Shown in pieces: positions 31,173 through 40,357 of a stretch of 52,742 nt of DNA. Origin of the DNA: Lachnospiraceae bacterium (lineage in GTDB: Bacteria; Bacillota; Clostridia; Lachnospirales; Lachnospiraceae); the NCBI GenBank assembly GCA_902363835.1, contig CABJBM010000037.1, forward strand, positions 1 to 52,742. The letters run 5' to 3'. Made by a program: the position numbers and the translations under genes. Position 1 is the first letter of the stretch. Each line of letters starts with the position of its first letter. Below the pieces are notes generated by a model that was not told the DNA's origin, searched no databases, and saw only the letters and a list, made by a program, of their open reading frames with translations.

Positions 31173-32513
31173 ATGGCAAGTATAAGAAAAAGAGGAAACT
31201 CCTATCAGGTAACGGTCAGCAATGGTCGAAAAACTGATGGTTCTCAAATAATCGAAACTGATACCTATACCCCAGAGCCAGGAATGACAAAGCGTCAGAT
31301 AGAAAAAGCTCTTAATGAATTCGTAGTGGATTTTGAAAGGGACGTAAAAGCCGGCAAAAATGTAAAGGGTGAACGCATGACTCTCTTGGAACTATCTGTA
31401 CCCTATCTTAAAGATATGGCTCCCCCAATTCTGGAAAAGACCACCTATCATGATTATAAACGTAAATTAGAGCTTCGAATACTTCCCCGTATTGGCCATG
31501 TCAAAATAAAAGATGTGAATGCCCGACTACTTAGAGATTACTCAGATTCTCTCCGGAAGGACGGCGCACGTCAGGACGGCAAGAAAGGCGGACTATCAGA
31601 AGGAACAATTTCCAAGGATCTGGCCATTATCAGCGCCATGATGAGTTATGCTGTGGGTGAAGCTTACATAACAATCAATCCTATCATCTATTCTGGGAAG
31701 CAGAAACAGGGTCGCAAAGCCAAGAAAGAATATAAAGTGAACTGTTTTACCATTGAGCAAACAAAATGGTTTCTGTGGGCGCTCGATAATCCTATTCAGG
31801 TAAAGCGTAAAGCTCATGATCGAAAAGATGATACCGGGAAATCATATCACGTTCCAGAATACGCCCAGGAATGGCGCTTGCCGTTAAAATGGAGAGTATA
31901 CTTTTATATCGCTCTCTTCACCGGGGACCGCCGTGGTGAAAACGTGGCCCTTACCTGGGAGCATCTCAATTTTGATAAATGTGAAATATCCATTGAAAAT
32001 TCTACTGCCTACGTAGATGGAGAAACGTATCAGAAGGACACAAAGACCCATTCTTCCCGTTCTAATATTGTGCCGCCTATAGTTATGGAAATGGCTAAGA
32101 AACTGAAAGCCCAGCAACAAAAAGAATATCTGGAGCAGGGCGATAGCTGGCAAGGGCATAAAGGAAAGGATTTTGATAATAATTTTATTTTCACTCAAAC
32201 GAACGGAAAGCAAATGAATCTATCCAGTCCATATCATGAATTTAAAAGAGTTATTCGAATCTTCAATGAAAATGTTGCTGAAGATGAATCACAAAAGATT
32301 CCGGAAGCCGCAACCATGCACGACCTGAGACATACCGCTGCAGCTATCCTGATATCAAATAATCTTGATCCGCAATCTGTAGCTGGAGTACTGGGTCACA
32401 AGGACCCCACAACAACATTAAATATTTATTCCTATTTCTTCCGTAGTAAAAACACCGAAGCAGCCAATATTATGCAGTCTGCTCTACTGGATTCAGTCCG
32501 AAAAGTAGACTGA
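31173..32513 (+). CDS. int: Tyrosine-recombinase integrase
   Basis: The protein has 446 residues from the ATG at 31173 (MASIRKRGNSYQVTVSNGRK), which has AAAGGAAAGATATC before it. The frame extends 40 codons upstream without a signal. The order is an N-terminal arm-binding beta domain (residues 1-60), a core-binding SAM-like domain (about 75-180), and a catalytic domain with Arg in FTGDRRGENVALTWEHL (about 250), HDLRHTAAAIL (His/Arg near 380), LGHKDPTTTLNIYSYF (His and the nucleophile Tyr near 405-418). It lies 150 bases from the att site in a tRNA gene. It integrates and excises the phage. Confidence 0.92.
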   Translation: MASIRKRGNSYQVTVSNGRKTDGSQIIETDTYTPEPGMTKRQIEKALNEFVVDFERDVKAGKNVKGERMTLLELSVPYLKDMAPPILEKTTYHDYKRKLELRILPRIGHVKIKDVNARLLRDYSDSLRKDGARQDGKKGGLSEGTISKDLAIISAMMSYAVGEAYITINPIIYSGKQKQGRKAKKEYKVNCFTIEQTKWFLWALDNPIQVKRKAHDRKDDTGKSYHVPEYAQEWRLPLKWRVYFYIALFTGDRRGENVALTWEHLNFDKCEISIENSTAYVDGETYQKDTKTHSSRSNIVPPIVMEMAKKLKAQQQKEYLEQGDSWQGHKGKDFDNNFIFTQTNGKQMNLSSPYHEFKRVIRIFNENVAEDESQKIPEAATMHDLRHTAAAILISNNLDPQSVAGVLGHKDPTTTLNIYSYFFRSKNTEAANIMQSALLDSVRKVD

Positions 32514-32515
32514 TT

Positions 32516-32576
32516 TTTGACTAACATTTGACTAACGTTTGACTAACAAAGTTGCAAAATGGCACTTTTGATTAAC
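32516..32576 (+). repeat. TTTGACTAAC direct repeats, likely integrase arm-type sites
   Basis: Three identical copies (32516-32525, 32527-32536, 32538-32547) follow the int stop codon at 11-base spacing. A fourth copy with one mismatch, TTTGATTAAC, lies at 32567-32576. Regular one-helical-turn spacing next to the att site fits Int arm-binding sites. Confidence 0.6.
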
Positions 32577-32663
32577 AAACGACACCTAACGAAAACCCGC
32601 ATAAAACCTAGGAAAAATCGACATTACCTCAAATTACCAAAAGGCACAAAAGCCCATTTTTTT

Positions 32664-32707
32664 GATTCGTAATGCGTGGGTCGGGGGTTCGAGTCCCCCC
32701 GGGAGCT
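32664..32707 (+). other. Prophage attachment site: 3' half of tRNA-Thr(CGU)
   Basis: The segment starts inside an anticodon loop (TTCGTAA, anticodon CGT) and continues with the 3' stem, variable loop, T-arm (GGGGG-TTCGAGT-CCCCC) and 3' acceptor strand CGGGAGC. The 5' half is missing: the bases before the loop do not pair with TGCGT. This is the usual remnant of tRNA-gene integration. An intact tRNA-Thr is predicted at the other prophage end, outside the window. Confidence 0.75.
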
Positions 32708-32713
32708 TATTGT

Positions 32714-32738
32714 AAACCTCGTATTTATGGGGTTTTTT
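32714..32738 (+). terminator. Weak terminator behind the tRNA-Thr fragment
   Basis: AAACC and GGTTT arms flank an AT-rich loop, followed by a T-rich tail. It was probably the terminator of the original tRNA-Thr gene. Confidence 0.4.
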
Positions 32739-32901
32739 CTATTTTTAAAATGTATTCTTCTTTAAATGCCGTTATTTTAACTGATGTTTTTCTTCGATAT
32801 ATTATTGCAATACAAAAAGTCTTATTGATCTTAATTCTGAGTAAAATTATCTTCTGTTTCCCATGCATTCCAAATACTGCAGCATAACAATTTATTGACA
32901 T

Positions 32902-32942
32902 AAAAAAGAAAGAACACAAATCAGTAAATTTGCATTCTTTCT
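32902..32942 (-). terminator. Terminator of pta
   Basis: AGAAAGAA and TTCTTTCT arms flank a loop with further ATTT/AAAT pairing. On the minus strand they are followed by TTTTTT. It lies 25 bases behind the pta stop. Confidence 0.75.
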
Positions 32943-32966
32943 CTTCGCTCTATGAAATTATAAGTC

Positions 32967-33938
32967 TTATATCAGAGATGCCGTAATAATTGCCATTTTA
33001 TAAACCTCATCTGCATTGCAGCCTCTTGAGAGATCATTGATCGGAGCATTCAGTCCCTGTAAAATAGGGCCGAACGCCTCAAAGCCGCCTAATCTCTGTG
33101 CAATTTTATAACCAATGTTGCCTGCATCAATGTTGGGGAAAATAAAGGTGTTGGCATGTCCGGCTACCGGAGAATCCGGGGCTTTTGTTTTAGCCACTAC
33201 AGGAGAGAACGCAGCATCAAATTGCAGCTCCCCGTCTACCGAAAAGTCCAGGTCCATGGCTTTTAATTTCCCGGCTGCATTGTGCACCTTATCAACAGAC
33301 TCCCCTTTGCCGGAACCCAGGGTGCTGTAAGACAGCAGCGCAATCTTCGGGTCAATGGAAAAGGTCCTGGCTGTTCTGGCAGTTTCCAATACAATTTCCA
33401 CCAACTCGTCTTCATCAGGATTTAAGTTAATGGCGCAGTCACCCATGGCATACATTTCATTGCCGCCTTCTGCCTCACGGTAAAGAATAAAACAGCTGGA
33501 AACAATTTTGCTGCCGGGTTTGGTTTTAATCAACTGTAATGCCGGCCTTACGGTATCGGCAGTGGAATAGGTGGCGCCCCCAAGCAGGCAATCCGCTTTT
33601 CCAATTTTAACCAGCATGGTGCCAAAGTAATTGGATTTTGCAAGCGCTCCGCGGCAAGCTTCTTCATCCATCTTGCCTTTTCTCAGCTCCACCATCCTGG
33701 CAACCATTTCTTCCATTTCGCCATAGTTAAGAGGATCTATTTTCTCAATGCCATGAATGGGCCAGCCACATTCCTTGGCAGCTGCGTCTATTTCATCCGG
33801 ATTCCCCAGTAGAATGGGGGTGAGAATTCCTTCTTTATAAAGGCGGCTTGCCGCTTCCAGGATTCTTGAATCAGTGCCTTCTGTAAATACAATTTTTCTC
33901 TTCTGCTCTTTCAATGCAGCAATCATAGGACTGAACAT
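32967..33938 (-). CDS. pta: Phosphate acetyltransferase
   Basis: The protein has 323 residues from the ATG at 33938 (MFSPMIAALKEQKRKIVFTE) with GGAGGTAAAAAC before it. The length and motifs match short-form Pta. It has KIVFTEGTDSRILEAA at the N-terminus, CLLGGATYSTADTVRPALQ and SSCFILYREAEGGNEMYAMG in the middle, and the signature HANTFIFPNIDAGNIGYKIA near residue 260. It converts acetyl-CoA and phosphate to acetyl-phosphate for ATP production from fermentation. No ackA is next to it in the window: downstream is the tRNA-Thr site where the prophage inserted. Confidence 0.95.
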   Translation of the reverse strand: MFSPMIAALKEQKRKIVFTEGTDSRILEAASRLYKEGILTPILLGNPDEIDAAAKECGWPIHGIEKIDPLNYGEMEEMVARMVELRKGKMDEEACRGALAKSNYFGTMLVKIGKADCLLGGATYSTADTVRPALQLIKTKPGSKIVSSCFILYREAEGGNEMYAMGDCAINLNPDEDELVEIVLETARTARTFSIDPKIALLSYSTLGSGKGESVDKVHNAAGKLKAMDLDFSVDGELQFDAAFSPVVAKTKAPDSPVAGHANTFIFPNIDAGNIGYKIAQRLGGFEAFGPILQGLNAPINDLSRGCNADEVYKMAIITASLI

Positions 33939-33977
33939 GTTTTTACCTCCGTTACTTAAATATTTTTTATTATATAA

Positions 33978-34007
33978 AGTATAATTCCAATGGCATAAAT
34001 AAATCAA
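33978..34007 (-). promoter_or_regulatory. pta promoter
   Basis: TTGATT (34002-34007) and TATACT (33978-33983) on the minus strand are 18 bases apart. They lie about 40 bases before the pta ATG. Confidence 0.6.
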
Positions 34008-34206
34008 GAAATTTTCTTTAATTTATAGAATGTTTTATCTGTTAAATTATCACATTCAAAATCATTATGTAAGATGCCCATTCCCGGTTCTTTATAACCG
34101 GTTCTTTGCATCTTCCGGTTTTATGTTTTTTATCGATGATCCAATATCATTTTACCATCATTCAAAAATAACATGATCATCATTTAAAAATTATTTCACT
34201 TAACGC

Positions 34207-34236
34207 AAAAACCTTCAGGTTGTTCCTGAAGGTTTT
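34207..34236 (-). terminator. Terminator of the tRNA-Pro/tRNA-Glu unit
   Basis: ACCTTCAGG/CCTGAAGGT form a strong stem with a five-base loop and T-runs on both sides, so it may also act on transcripts from the left. Confidence 0.85.
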
Positions 34237-34242
34237 CCATTA

Positions 34243-34314
34243 TGACCTATCCGAGAATCGAACTCGGGTTTCCGCCGTGAGAGGGCGGCGTCTTGACCGC
34301 TTGACCAATAGGCC
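34243..34314 (-). tRNA. tRNA-Glu (anticodon CTC)
   Basis: The full cloverleaf can be drawn: acceptor GGCCTAT/ATAGGTC with one G-U pair, D-arm with GGTCAAGCGGTCAAGAC, anticodon stem CCGCC/GGCGG with loop CTCTCAC, and T-arm CCGAG-TTCGATT-CTCGG. The discriminator is A and no CCA is encoded. It reads GAG codons. Confidence 0.93.
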
Positions 34315-34340
34315 ATCTCCAAAATATAATTGATACAGAA

Positions 34341-34414
34341 TCGAGGCGACAAGATTCGAACTTGCGACCTCTGCGTCCCGAACGCAGCGCTCTACCAAAC
34401 TGAGCCACGCCTCG
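34341..34414 (-). tRNA. tRNA-Pro (anticodon CGG)
   Basis: Acceptor CGAGGCG/CGCCTCG, D-arm with GGCTCAGTTTGGTAGAGC, anticodon stem CTGCG/CGCAG with loop TTCGGGA, and T-arm GCAAG-TTCGAAT-CTTGT. It reads CCG codons. It lies 26 bases upstream of tRNA-Glu in the same transcript. Confidence 0.93.
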
Positions 34415-34426
34415 ATTACGTTAGGT

Positions 34427-34455
34427 AGTATAATACAAATCCCAGCGTATGTCAA
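34427..34455 (-). promoter_or_regulatory. tRNA operon promoter
   Basis: TTGACA (34450-34455) and TATACT (34427-34432) are 17 bases apart on the minus strand, 13 bases before tRNA-Pro. Confidence 0.85.
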
Positions 34456-34569
34456 CCTTATTTTCAAAATTTTTTTATTATTTTAAAATTCTGGAAAAAT
34501 TGCAATAAAATTCAGTAAGCAGCCTGTCCGGAAAAGTCCCGGGCATCAGAGGTTTTCATTTCTCCCTCA

Positions 34570-37500
34570 TCAGCCCAGGTCAAATAAGGACAACTGATTG
34601 GATTCCGGAAGCTCAAAAAGCAGGCCTAAGTCTCCCATCAGATCACAGACAGTCTTGCTGACTTTTGTCCTGTTTCTGAAGTCTTCCCTGGAAAGGAAGG
34701 CGCCATCCTTTACTGCATCCACGATGGCATCCGCAGCCTTTTCCCCCAGTCCGTCAATGCTGCTTAAAGATGGCATCAGCTTGCCGTCAACGATCTGGAA
34801 GTGCCTTGCCTTTGCCCGGTAAATGTCAATGGGCATAAAATCATACCCCCTGGCATACATCTCCTGTACGATCCTCATGTCCCTCAGGGTGTCCTGCTCC
34901 TTTTTGGAAAGAGTATCTATCCGCTTTTTATAGTCAGCCAGATAGTGTTCCAGCTTCTCCCGTCCCTGACACATCAGCTCATAGCTGAAGCCATTGGCCC
35001 TGATACTGAAAAAGGAGGCGTAATAAGCCAGAGGATAAAACACCTTGCAATAAGCAATACGCCAGGCCATCATAACATAGGCGGCAGCATGGGCCTTTGG
35101 GAACATGTACTTGATCTTTTTACAGGACCAGATATACCAGTCCGGAACTCCGTGGGCAGTCATTTCCTCTTCCCACTCCTTTTTCAGCCCTTTTCCCTTT
35201 CGGACGCTCTCCATGATGGAAAAGGAAAGGCCTTCTTCGATCCCCATTGATATTAAATAGATCATGATGTCATCACGGGTACAGATAGCCGTCTGAATGG
35301 TCGCTGTCCCTTCCTGGATCAGGGTCTGGGCATTTCCCAGCCACACATCCGTGCCGTGGGCAAGACCCGCAATTCGCACCAGATCGGAAAAATACTTGGG
35401 CTGTGTGTCAATTAACATCTGCATGGCAAAGTCCGTACCAAACTCCGGAACACCCAAAGCTCCAAGCTTGCATCCTCCAATATCCTCCGGCATGATCCCT
35501 AATGCCGAGGTGTCCTGAAACAAAGACATGACCTCTTTGCTGTCTAAGGGAATATCCTTTACCGGATCAAATCCGATTAAGTCCTGAAGCATGCGGATCA
35601 TGGTAGGATCGTCGTGTCCCAGAATATCAAGCTTTAATAAGTTGTGGTCAATGGAATGGTAATCAAAATGGGTGGTCACCGTCATGGTGGTCATATCGTT
35701 GGCAGGTCTTTGAACCGGGGTAAAGGAATAGATCTCTTCCCCATGGGGAAGTACAATGATTCCTCCCGGATGCTGCCCGGTGGTTCTTCTGACTCCCACA
35801 CAGCCCTGCACGATCCGGCTGATCTCACAATTGCGCTTTCTCACTCCATGTTCTTCGTAATAATTCTTCACATAACCGAAAGCCGTTTTATCTGCCAGGG
35901 TACCAATGGTTCCCGCACGGAAGGTCTGGCCCTTGCCGAAAATAACCTCCGTATAGTCATGGGCCTTACTTTGGTATTCACCGGAGAAGTTTAAGTCAAT
36001 ATCCGGCTCCTTGTCTCCCTTAAAGCCCAGGAAGGTCTCAAAAGGAATATCAAATCCGTCCTTTGCCAGGGGACGGCCGCATACCGGACAAACCTTATCC
36101 GGCATATCGCATCCCGCCATACCGGAAAACTGTTTTACTTCGTCTGAATCAAAATCATAATAATGGCAGGAGGCACAATAATAATGAGGGCTTAAAGAGT
36201 TTACCTCCGTAATACCTGACAGGTAGGCCACAAAAGAGGAACCAACAGAACCTCGGGAGCCTACCAGATATCCATCCTCATTGGATTTCCAAACCAGTTT
36301 CTGGGCAATGATATACATAACCGCAAACCCGTTGGATATGATGGAATGAAGCTCTCTTTCCAGCCGCTCCGTAACAATTGTGGGAAGATTCTCTCCATAG
36401 ATGGCATGAGCCCTGTCATAGCAGATCTTTCTTAGGTCTTCATCGGAATTTTCAATGACCGGCGCACACTTATCCGGGCGTACCGGAGAGATCTTTTCGC
36501 ACATATCGGCAATTTTTCTCGTGTTTTTTATTACCACTTCTTCCGCTTTATTTGGTCCCAGGTATTCGAATTCCTTTAACATCTCCTCCGTGGTCCTCAA
36601 ATACAAAGGAGCCTGATCATCGGAATCCTTAAAGCCCTGGCCTGTCATAATGATCCTTCGGTAAACCTCATCCTCGGGATCCAGAAAATGGACATCACAA
36701 GTGGCGCAGACCGGTTTTCCAAACTGCTCTCCAATGGTCACGATTTTTTTATTGATATCTATTAAATCCTGTTGTGTCTTTACCGTACTTTTCTCATCCC
36801 TGAGCATGAACGCATTGTTTCCCAATGGCTGTATTTCCAGATAGTCATAAAAATTCACCAGCTTTGCCACCTCTGCATCGGGAACTCCCCGAAGAAGGGC
36901 CTGGTACAACTCTCCCGCTTCACAGGCAGAGCCTATGATCAGTCCTTCCCGGTTCTGGTTCAGCACGCTTTTGGGAATTCTGGGCCTTCTTGCATAATAA
37001 TTAATATGGGAATAAGAGATCAGGCGGTAAAGGTTCACCCTTCCCACATCATTGGCAGCCAGTATGATCACATGATAAGTAGGCAGCTTTTTGATCATAT
37101 CCGCAGACATGGCACTCAACCCGTTAAGCTGGTCAAGAGTCTCCACCCCCCGCTCCCGAAGCATTTTCACGAATTTCACAAATATTTCAGCCGTACATCC
37201 TGCATCATCCACTGCTCTGTGATGGTTTTCCAGAGAAATGTTCAGCGCCTTTGCAACCGTATCCAGCTTAAAGCGGTTAAGGTTTGGAAGGAGAAGCCTT
37301 GCAAGAGCCACTGTATCAATGACCGTAGGTTCAAATGCCAGGTTAAGCTGAGACGCATTATAGGAAATAAATCCCACGTCAAAGGAGGCGTTATGGGCTA
37401 CCAGAACAGAGTCCCCGCAAAATTCCAGAAACTGAGGCAGAATTTCATTGATTTTGGGATGAGGAAGGACCATATTATCATTAATGCCGGTAAGCTGCTC

Positions 37501-39129
37501 AATCTCAAAAGGAATGGGCACATCCGGATTCACAAAGGTGCTGAACTTATCCGTAATGATCCCGTCTTTCACCTTTACCGCTCCGATTTCAATGATCCGG
37601 TTCCTGGAGGAGCTGAAACCTGTTGTCTCAATATCAAATACCACATAGGAATCTGAAAAACTCTGGTTTCTGGAATTTTCCACCAGCTGTTTTAAATCAT
37701 CCACCAGGTACCCTTCCACTCCATAAATCAGTTTAAAGGTGTCTCCCTTGTCCAGGGCATGGTTTGCATCAGGGAATGATTGGACACAGCCATGGTCTGT
37801 TATGGCAATGGCAGGCATTCCCCACCGCTTTGCCCGTTTCACAATGTCCTTGACCTCTGAAACGCCATCCATATCGCTCATTTTCGTATGGCAGTGAAGC
37901 TCCACCCGCTTTTCAAGGCTGTTATCCACCCGCTTTCCGGTAAAATCTTCTGATTTCTTGATTCCAACCACTGACCCTAAAGTCAGTTCCCCATCGAATT
38001 TATCAATGGTGGTAACTCCCTTGATGCGTATAAAGGTACCCTGTACCACTGCTTTTTTTAAATCCTCAATCTGTTCTTCCCTGGCAAACATCTTCACTGT
38101 AATGGTATCCGTAAAATCCGTCACATCAAAGATCATAATGGTTTTCTGGCTTCTTAACTCCCTGCTGTCCACGGTTAAAATCTTGCCGCGGATGGCCACT
38201 TCACCGATTTCACCGTCGATTTTTTCTATCTCAATGATCTCTCCGTCAAAGTCACGGCCGTATAATACGTCAGGATTATCTGAGCGGCGCCCATAGGATC
38301 CGCCGCCTTTTTTATAATCCTTCCATTCCTTTTTCCCGGAATCCGAATCTCCCGCTTTAGAGGCGTCCTTTTTTCCGCCCATGCGCAAGGCGGGCGCAGG
38401 GGCCTGGGAACCCTGGTCAGCCGGAGCAGAAGCCACATATCCTGCAGTCAGGGCATCTAAGGAAGAACTATCCATCATGGAAGGCCCTGCATTTCCTCCG
38501 CTGCTTCCGCCACCGTACTCTTCCTGCCCGTCTCCCATTCTTATGGCAAGGGAAGTCCGGCTTACAATCTCTTCTACCTCCCGCTGCATCTGCAGTTCTT
38601 TTTTCTTTGCCAGCTCATTTTCCTTTGGGGCCACATATTCGTACTGGACCTCTACCGGCAAGCCGCACCGTTCATGGAAAATCTTTTCCAGGATCCGCTT
38701 TAAATCCCCGGCCTTTTCATGGGTAACAATGGTATCTTCCACCGTCATCTTAAGAAGGTCCGGTTCCGGAAACCCGTACTCCGCTTTCCGGAACATGTTG
38801 TATTCAATAATGCTGTAATTTTTAAGCTCTGTTAAAAGGCTTTCCCGGTAGGCCTTTAAAAGCTTCTGAGGGGTGTACTGACCCGACAAACGGAACCGCT
38901 CTATAATCTTTATGGTAAGCCGTTTGGAGGGAAAGAGCTGGTCCTTGATCCCCTTTTCCAGGCTGTAAATATTCTGTTTATGTATTAATCTTGGACTCAT
39001 CAGGTAAACACGAATAGAGCTTCTATCCCTGCCTAAAGTGACCTTTTCCACTTCCACCAGATTTAAAAGCTCCCGTAATTCATCTGTGATATGTAAGCTT
39101 GGAAAAACTTCCAAAAATCTTTTTGCCAT
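34570..39129 (-). CDS. polC: DNA polymerase III alpha subunit, PolC type
   Basis: The protein has 1519 residues, within the usual 1430-1530 range for clostridial PolC. The domains in order are: N-terminal domain and charged linker (1-290); OB fold (about 300-390, GEVAIRGKILTVDSRE); PHP part (about 405, ELHCHTKMSDMDG); an inserted DEDDh proofreading exonuclease (about 493, YVVFDIETTGFSSSRNRIIE); the rest of PHP; a zinc finger (about 985, CASCHYYD and CPVCGRPL); the polymerase core with catalytic PDIDLNFSGEYQ (about 1043); and the C-terminal helix-hairpin-helix region. It is the replicative polymerase of Firmicutes and ends the pyrH operon. Confidence 0.97.
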   Translation of the reverse strand: MAKRFLEVFPSLHITDELRELLNLVEVEKVTLGRDRSSIRVYLMSPRLIHKQNIYSLEKGIKDQLFPSKRLTIKIIERFRLSGQYTPQKLLKAYRESLLTELKNYSIIEYNMFRKAEYGFPEPDLLKMTVEDTIVTHEKAGDLKRILEKIFHERCGLPVEVQYEYVAPKENELAKKKELQMQREVEEIVSRTSLAIRMGDGQEEYGGGSSGGNAGPSMMDSSSLDALTAGYVASAPADQGSQAPAPALRMGGKKDASKAGDSDSGKKEWKDYKKGGGSYGRRSDNPDVLYGRDFDGEIIEIEKIDGEIGEVAIRGKILTVDSRELRSQKTIMIFDVTDFTDTITVKMFAREEQIEDLKKAVVQGTFIRIKGVTTIDKFDGELTLGSVVGIKKSEDFTGKRVDNSLEKRVELHCHTKMSDMDGVSEVKDIVKRAKRWGMPAIAITDHGCVQSFPDANHALDKGDTFKLIYGVEGYLVDDLKQLVENSRNQSFSDSYVVFDIETTGFSSSRNRIIEIGAVKVKDGIITDKFSTFVNPDVPIPFEIEQLTGINDNMVLPHPKINEILPQFLEFCGDSVLVAHNASFDVGFISYNASQLNLAFEPTVIDTVALARLLLPNLNRFKLDTVAKALNISLENHHRAVDDAGCTAEIFVKFVKMLRERGVETLDQLNGLSAMSADMIKKLPTYHVIILAANDVGRVNLYRLISYSHINYYARRPRIPKSVLNQNREGLIIGSACEAGELYQALLRGVPDAEVAKLVNFYDYLEIQPLGNNAFMLRDEKSTVKTQQDLIDINKKIVTIGEQFGKPVCATCDVHFLDPEDEVYRRIIMTGQGFKDSDDQAPLYLRTTEEMLKEFEYLGPNKAEEVVIKNTRKIADMCEKISPVRPDKCAPVIENSDEDLRKICYDRAHAIYGENLPTIVTERLERELHSIISNGFAVMYIIAQKLVWKSNEDGYLVGSRGSVGSSFVAYLSGITEVNSLSPHYYCASCHYYDFDSDEVKQFSGMAGCDMPDKVCPVCGRPLAKDGFDIPFETFLGFKGDKEPDIDLNFSGEYQSKAHDYTEVIFGKGQTFRAGTIGTLADKTAFGYVKNYYEEHGVRKRNCEISRIVQGCVGVRRTTGQHPGGIIVLPHGEEIYSFTPVQRPANDMTTMTVTTHFDYHSIDHNLLKLDILGHDDPTMIRMLQDLIGFDPVKDIPLDSKEVMSLFQDTSALGIMPEDIGGCKLGALGVPEFGTDFAMQMLIDTQPKYFSDLVRIAGLAHGTDVWLGNAQTLIQEGTATIQTAICTRDDIMIYLISMGIEEGLSFSIMESVRKGKGLKKEWEEEMTAHGVPDWYIWSCKKIKYMFPKAHAAAYVMMAWRIAYCKVFYPLAYYASFFSIRANGFSYELMCQGREKLEHYLADYKKRIDTLSKKEQDTLRDMRIVQEMYARGYDFMPIDIYRAKARHFQIVDGKLMPSLSSIDGLGEKAADAIVDAVKDGAFLSREDFRNRTKVSKTVCDLMGDLGLLFELPESNQLSLFDLG

Positions 39130-39137
39130 TCTATCAC

Positions 39138-40193
39138 CTATTGCATTTTTATAAGCTCTTCCTTCAGGGCATTCAAAAGTTCATCTTCCGGAACCTTGCG
39201 GATGACCTCTCCTTTTTTTATCAGAAGGCCTTCTCCGATTCCTCCCGCAATTCCTAAATCCGCTTCTCTGGCTTCTCCCGGCCCGTTTACCACGCAGCCC
39301 ATAACAGCTACCTTAATATCCAGATGGTCAAATTCCGACACCATCTTTTCCACCTGGTTTGCCAGTGAGATTAAGTCAATCCTGGTCCTTCCGCAGGTGG
39401 GGCAGGATACTACCTCAACACCGCCTTTTCTTAATCCCAGGGTTTTTAAAATCAGTTTTGCGGTCTTTACTTCTTCTACCGGATCTCCGGTCAGGGAAAC
39501 CCGGATGGTATCTCCGATTCCCTCGTAAAGAATGATCCCCAGGCCTACGGAAGATTTTACGGTTCCGGAAGCCAGAGTACCTGCTTCAGTTATTCCCACA
39601 TGAAGAGGATAATCCGACTGCCCGGCAATCAGCTGGTGGGCCTTGATGCACATGAGCACATCAGAGGATTTAATGCTGATAACAAGATTCTCATATCCCA
39701 GTTCTTCGATCATGCGGACCTTATGTAATGCACTTTCCACAATTCCTTCTGCTGTTACTCCTCCGTACTTTTCAATCAGATTCTTCTCAAGAGAACCGCT
39801 GTTTACACCCACCCGGATGGGAATATCATATTCCCTGGCCTTTTCCACCACAGCCCGGACCCGGTCGGCTGATCCGATATTTCCCGGGTTAATCCGTATC
39901 TTATCCGCTCCTGATTCTATAGAAGCAATGGCCAGCCGGTAGTCAAAATGAATGTCAGCTACCAGGGGAATGGAAATCTGCTTTTTTATCTGTTTTAAGG
40001 CTTCTGCTGCTTCCATATCCGGCACTGCAACCCGGATGATATCGCAGCCGGCCTCTGTCAGGGCCTTGATCTGTCCCACGGTTGCTTCCACATCCTGTGT
40101 TTTTGTATTGCACATGGACTGGATCAGAACCGGATTTCCTCCGCCAATCACCCGGTCCCCGATTCGGATTACTCTTGTTCGTTCTCTGCTCAT
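39138..40193 (-). CDS. ispG: 4-hydroxy-3-methylbut-2-enyl diphosphate synthase (flavodoxin/ferredoxin)
   Basis: The protein has 351 residues from the ATG at 40193, which has GGAGGAATGC before it. Motifs: [20 protein letters not shown] at the N-terminus, [31 protein letters not shown], and the C-terminal iron-sulfur Cys residues in [14 protein letters not shown] and [14 protein letters not shown]. It carries out the penultimate step of the MEP isoprenoid pathway with a [4Fe-4S] cluster. It shares the operon with dxr, the second MEP enzyme, and with polC eight bases downstream. Confidence 0.97.
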   Translation of the reverse strand: MSRERTRVIRIGDRVIGGGNPVLIQSMCNTKTQDVEATVGQIKALTEAGCDIIRVAVPDMEAAEALKQIKKQISIPLVADIHFDYRLAIASIESGADKIRINPGNIGSADRVRAVVEKAREYDIPIRVGVNSGSLEKNLIEKYGGVTAEGIVESALHKVRMIEELGYENLVISIKSSDVLMCIKAHQLIAGQSDYPLHVGITEAGTLASGTVKSSVGLGIILYEGIGDTIRVSLTGDPVEEVKTAKLILKTLGLRKGGVEVVSCPTCGRTRIDLISLANQVEKMVSEFDHLDIKVAVMGCVVNGPGEAREADLGIAGGIGEGLLIKKGEVIRKVPEDELLNALKEELIKMQ

Positions 40194-40292
40194 GCATTCC
40201 TCCATTCTGTGCACGCCTTTTCCATACTTCAAATCCTATGCACGCTTTTAAACCGGAATCAGCCCGCTTTGCAGGCTCCATCCGGTTATTAA

Positions 40293-40339
40293 GGCAACGG
40301 CCAGGTGAACATGCAGGCATGTTGGTTTGGCCCGTTGCC
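40293..40339. repeat. Nested inverted repeat between rseP and ispG
   Basis: GGCAACGG (40293-40300) pairs with CCGTTGCC (40332-40339), and inside it AACATGC (40308-40314) pairs with GCATGTT (40317-40323). This gives a long stem in the 164-base gap of an otherwise tight operon. No T-run follows on the minus strand, so it is not a simple terminator. Confidence 0.6.
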
Positions 40340-40357
40340 CGCTTAAATATGGTTTAC

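Noticed and set aside
32664..32707. Intact tRNA-Thr gene
   Set aside because: Only the sequence from the anticodon loop onward fits. The upstream bases cannot form the acceptor, D-arm or 5' anticodon stem.
32725..32919. 64-residue minus-strand frame between att site and pta
   Set aside because: No ribosome binding site, low-complexity composition, and it overlaps the pta terminator region.
36772..37656. 294-residue plus-strand frame opposite polC
   Set aside because: It is antisense to highly conserved polC exonuclease and PHP sequence with no initiation signals.
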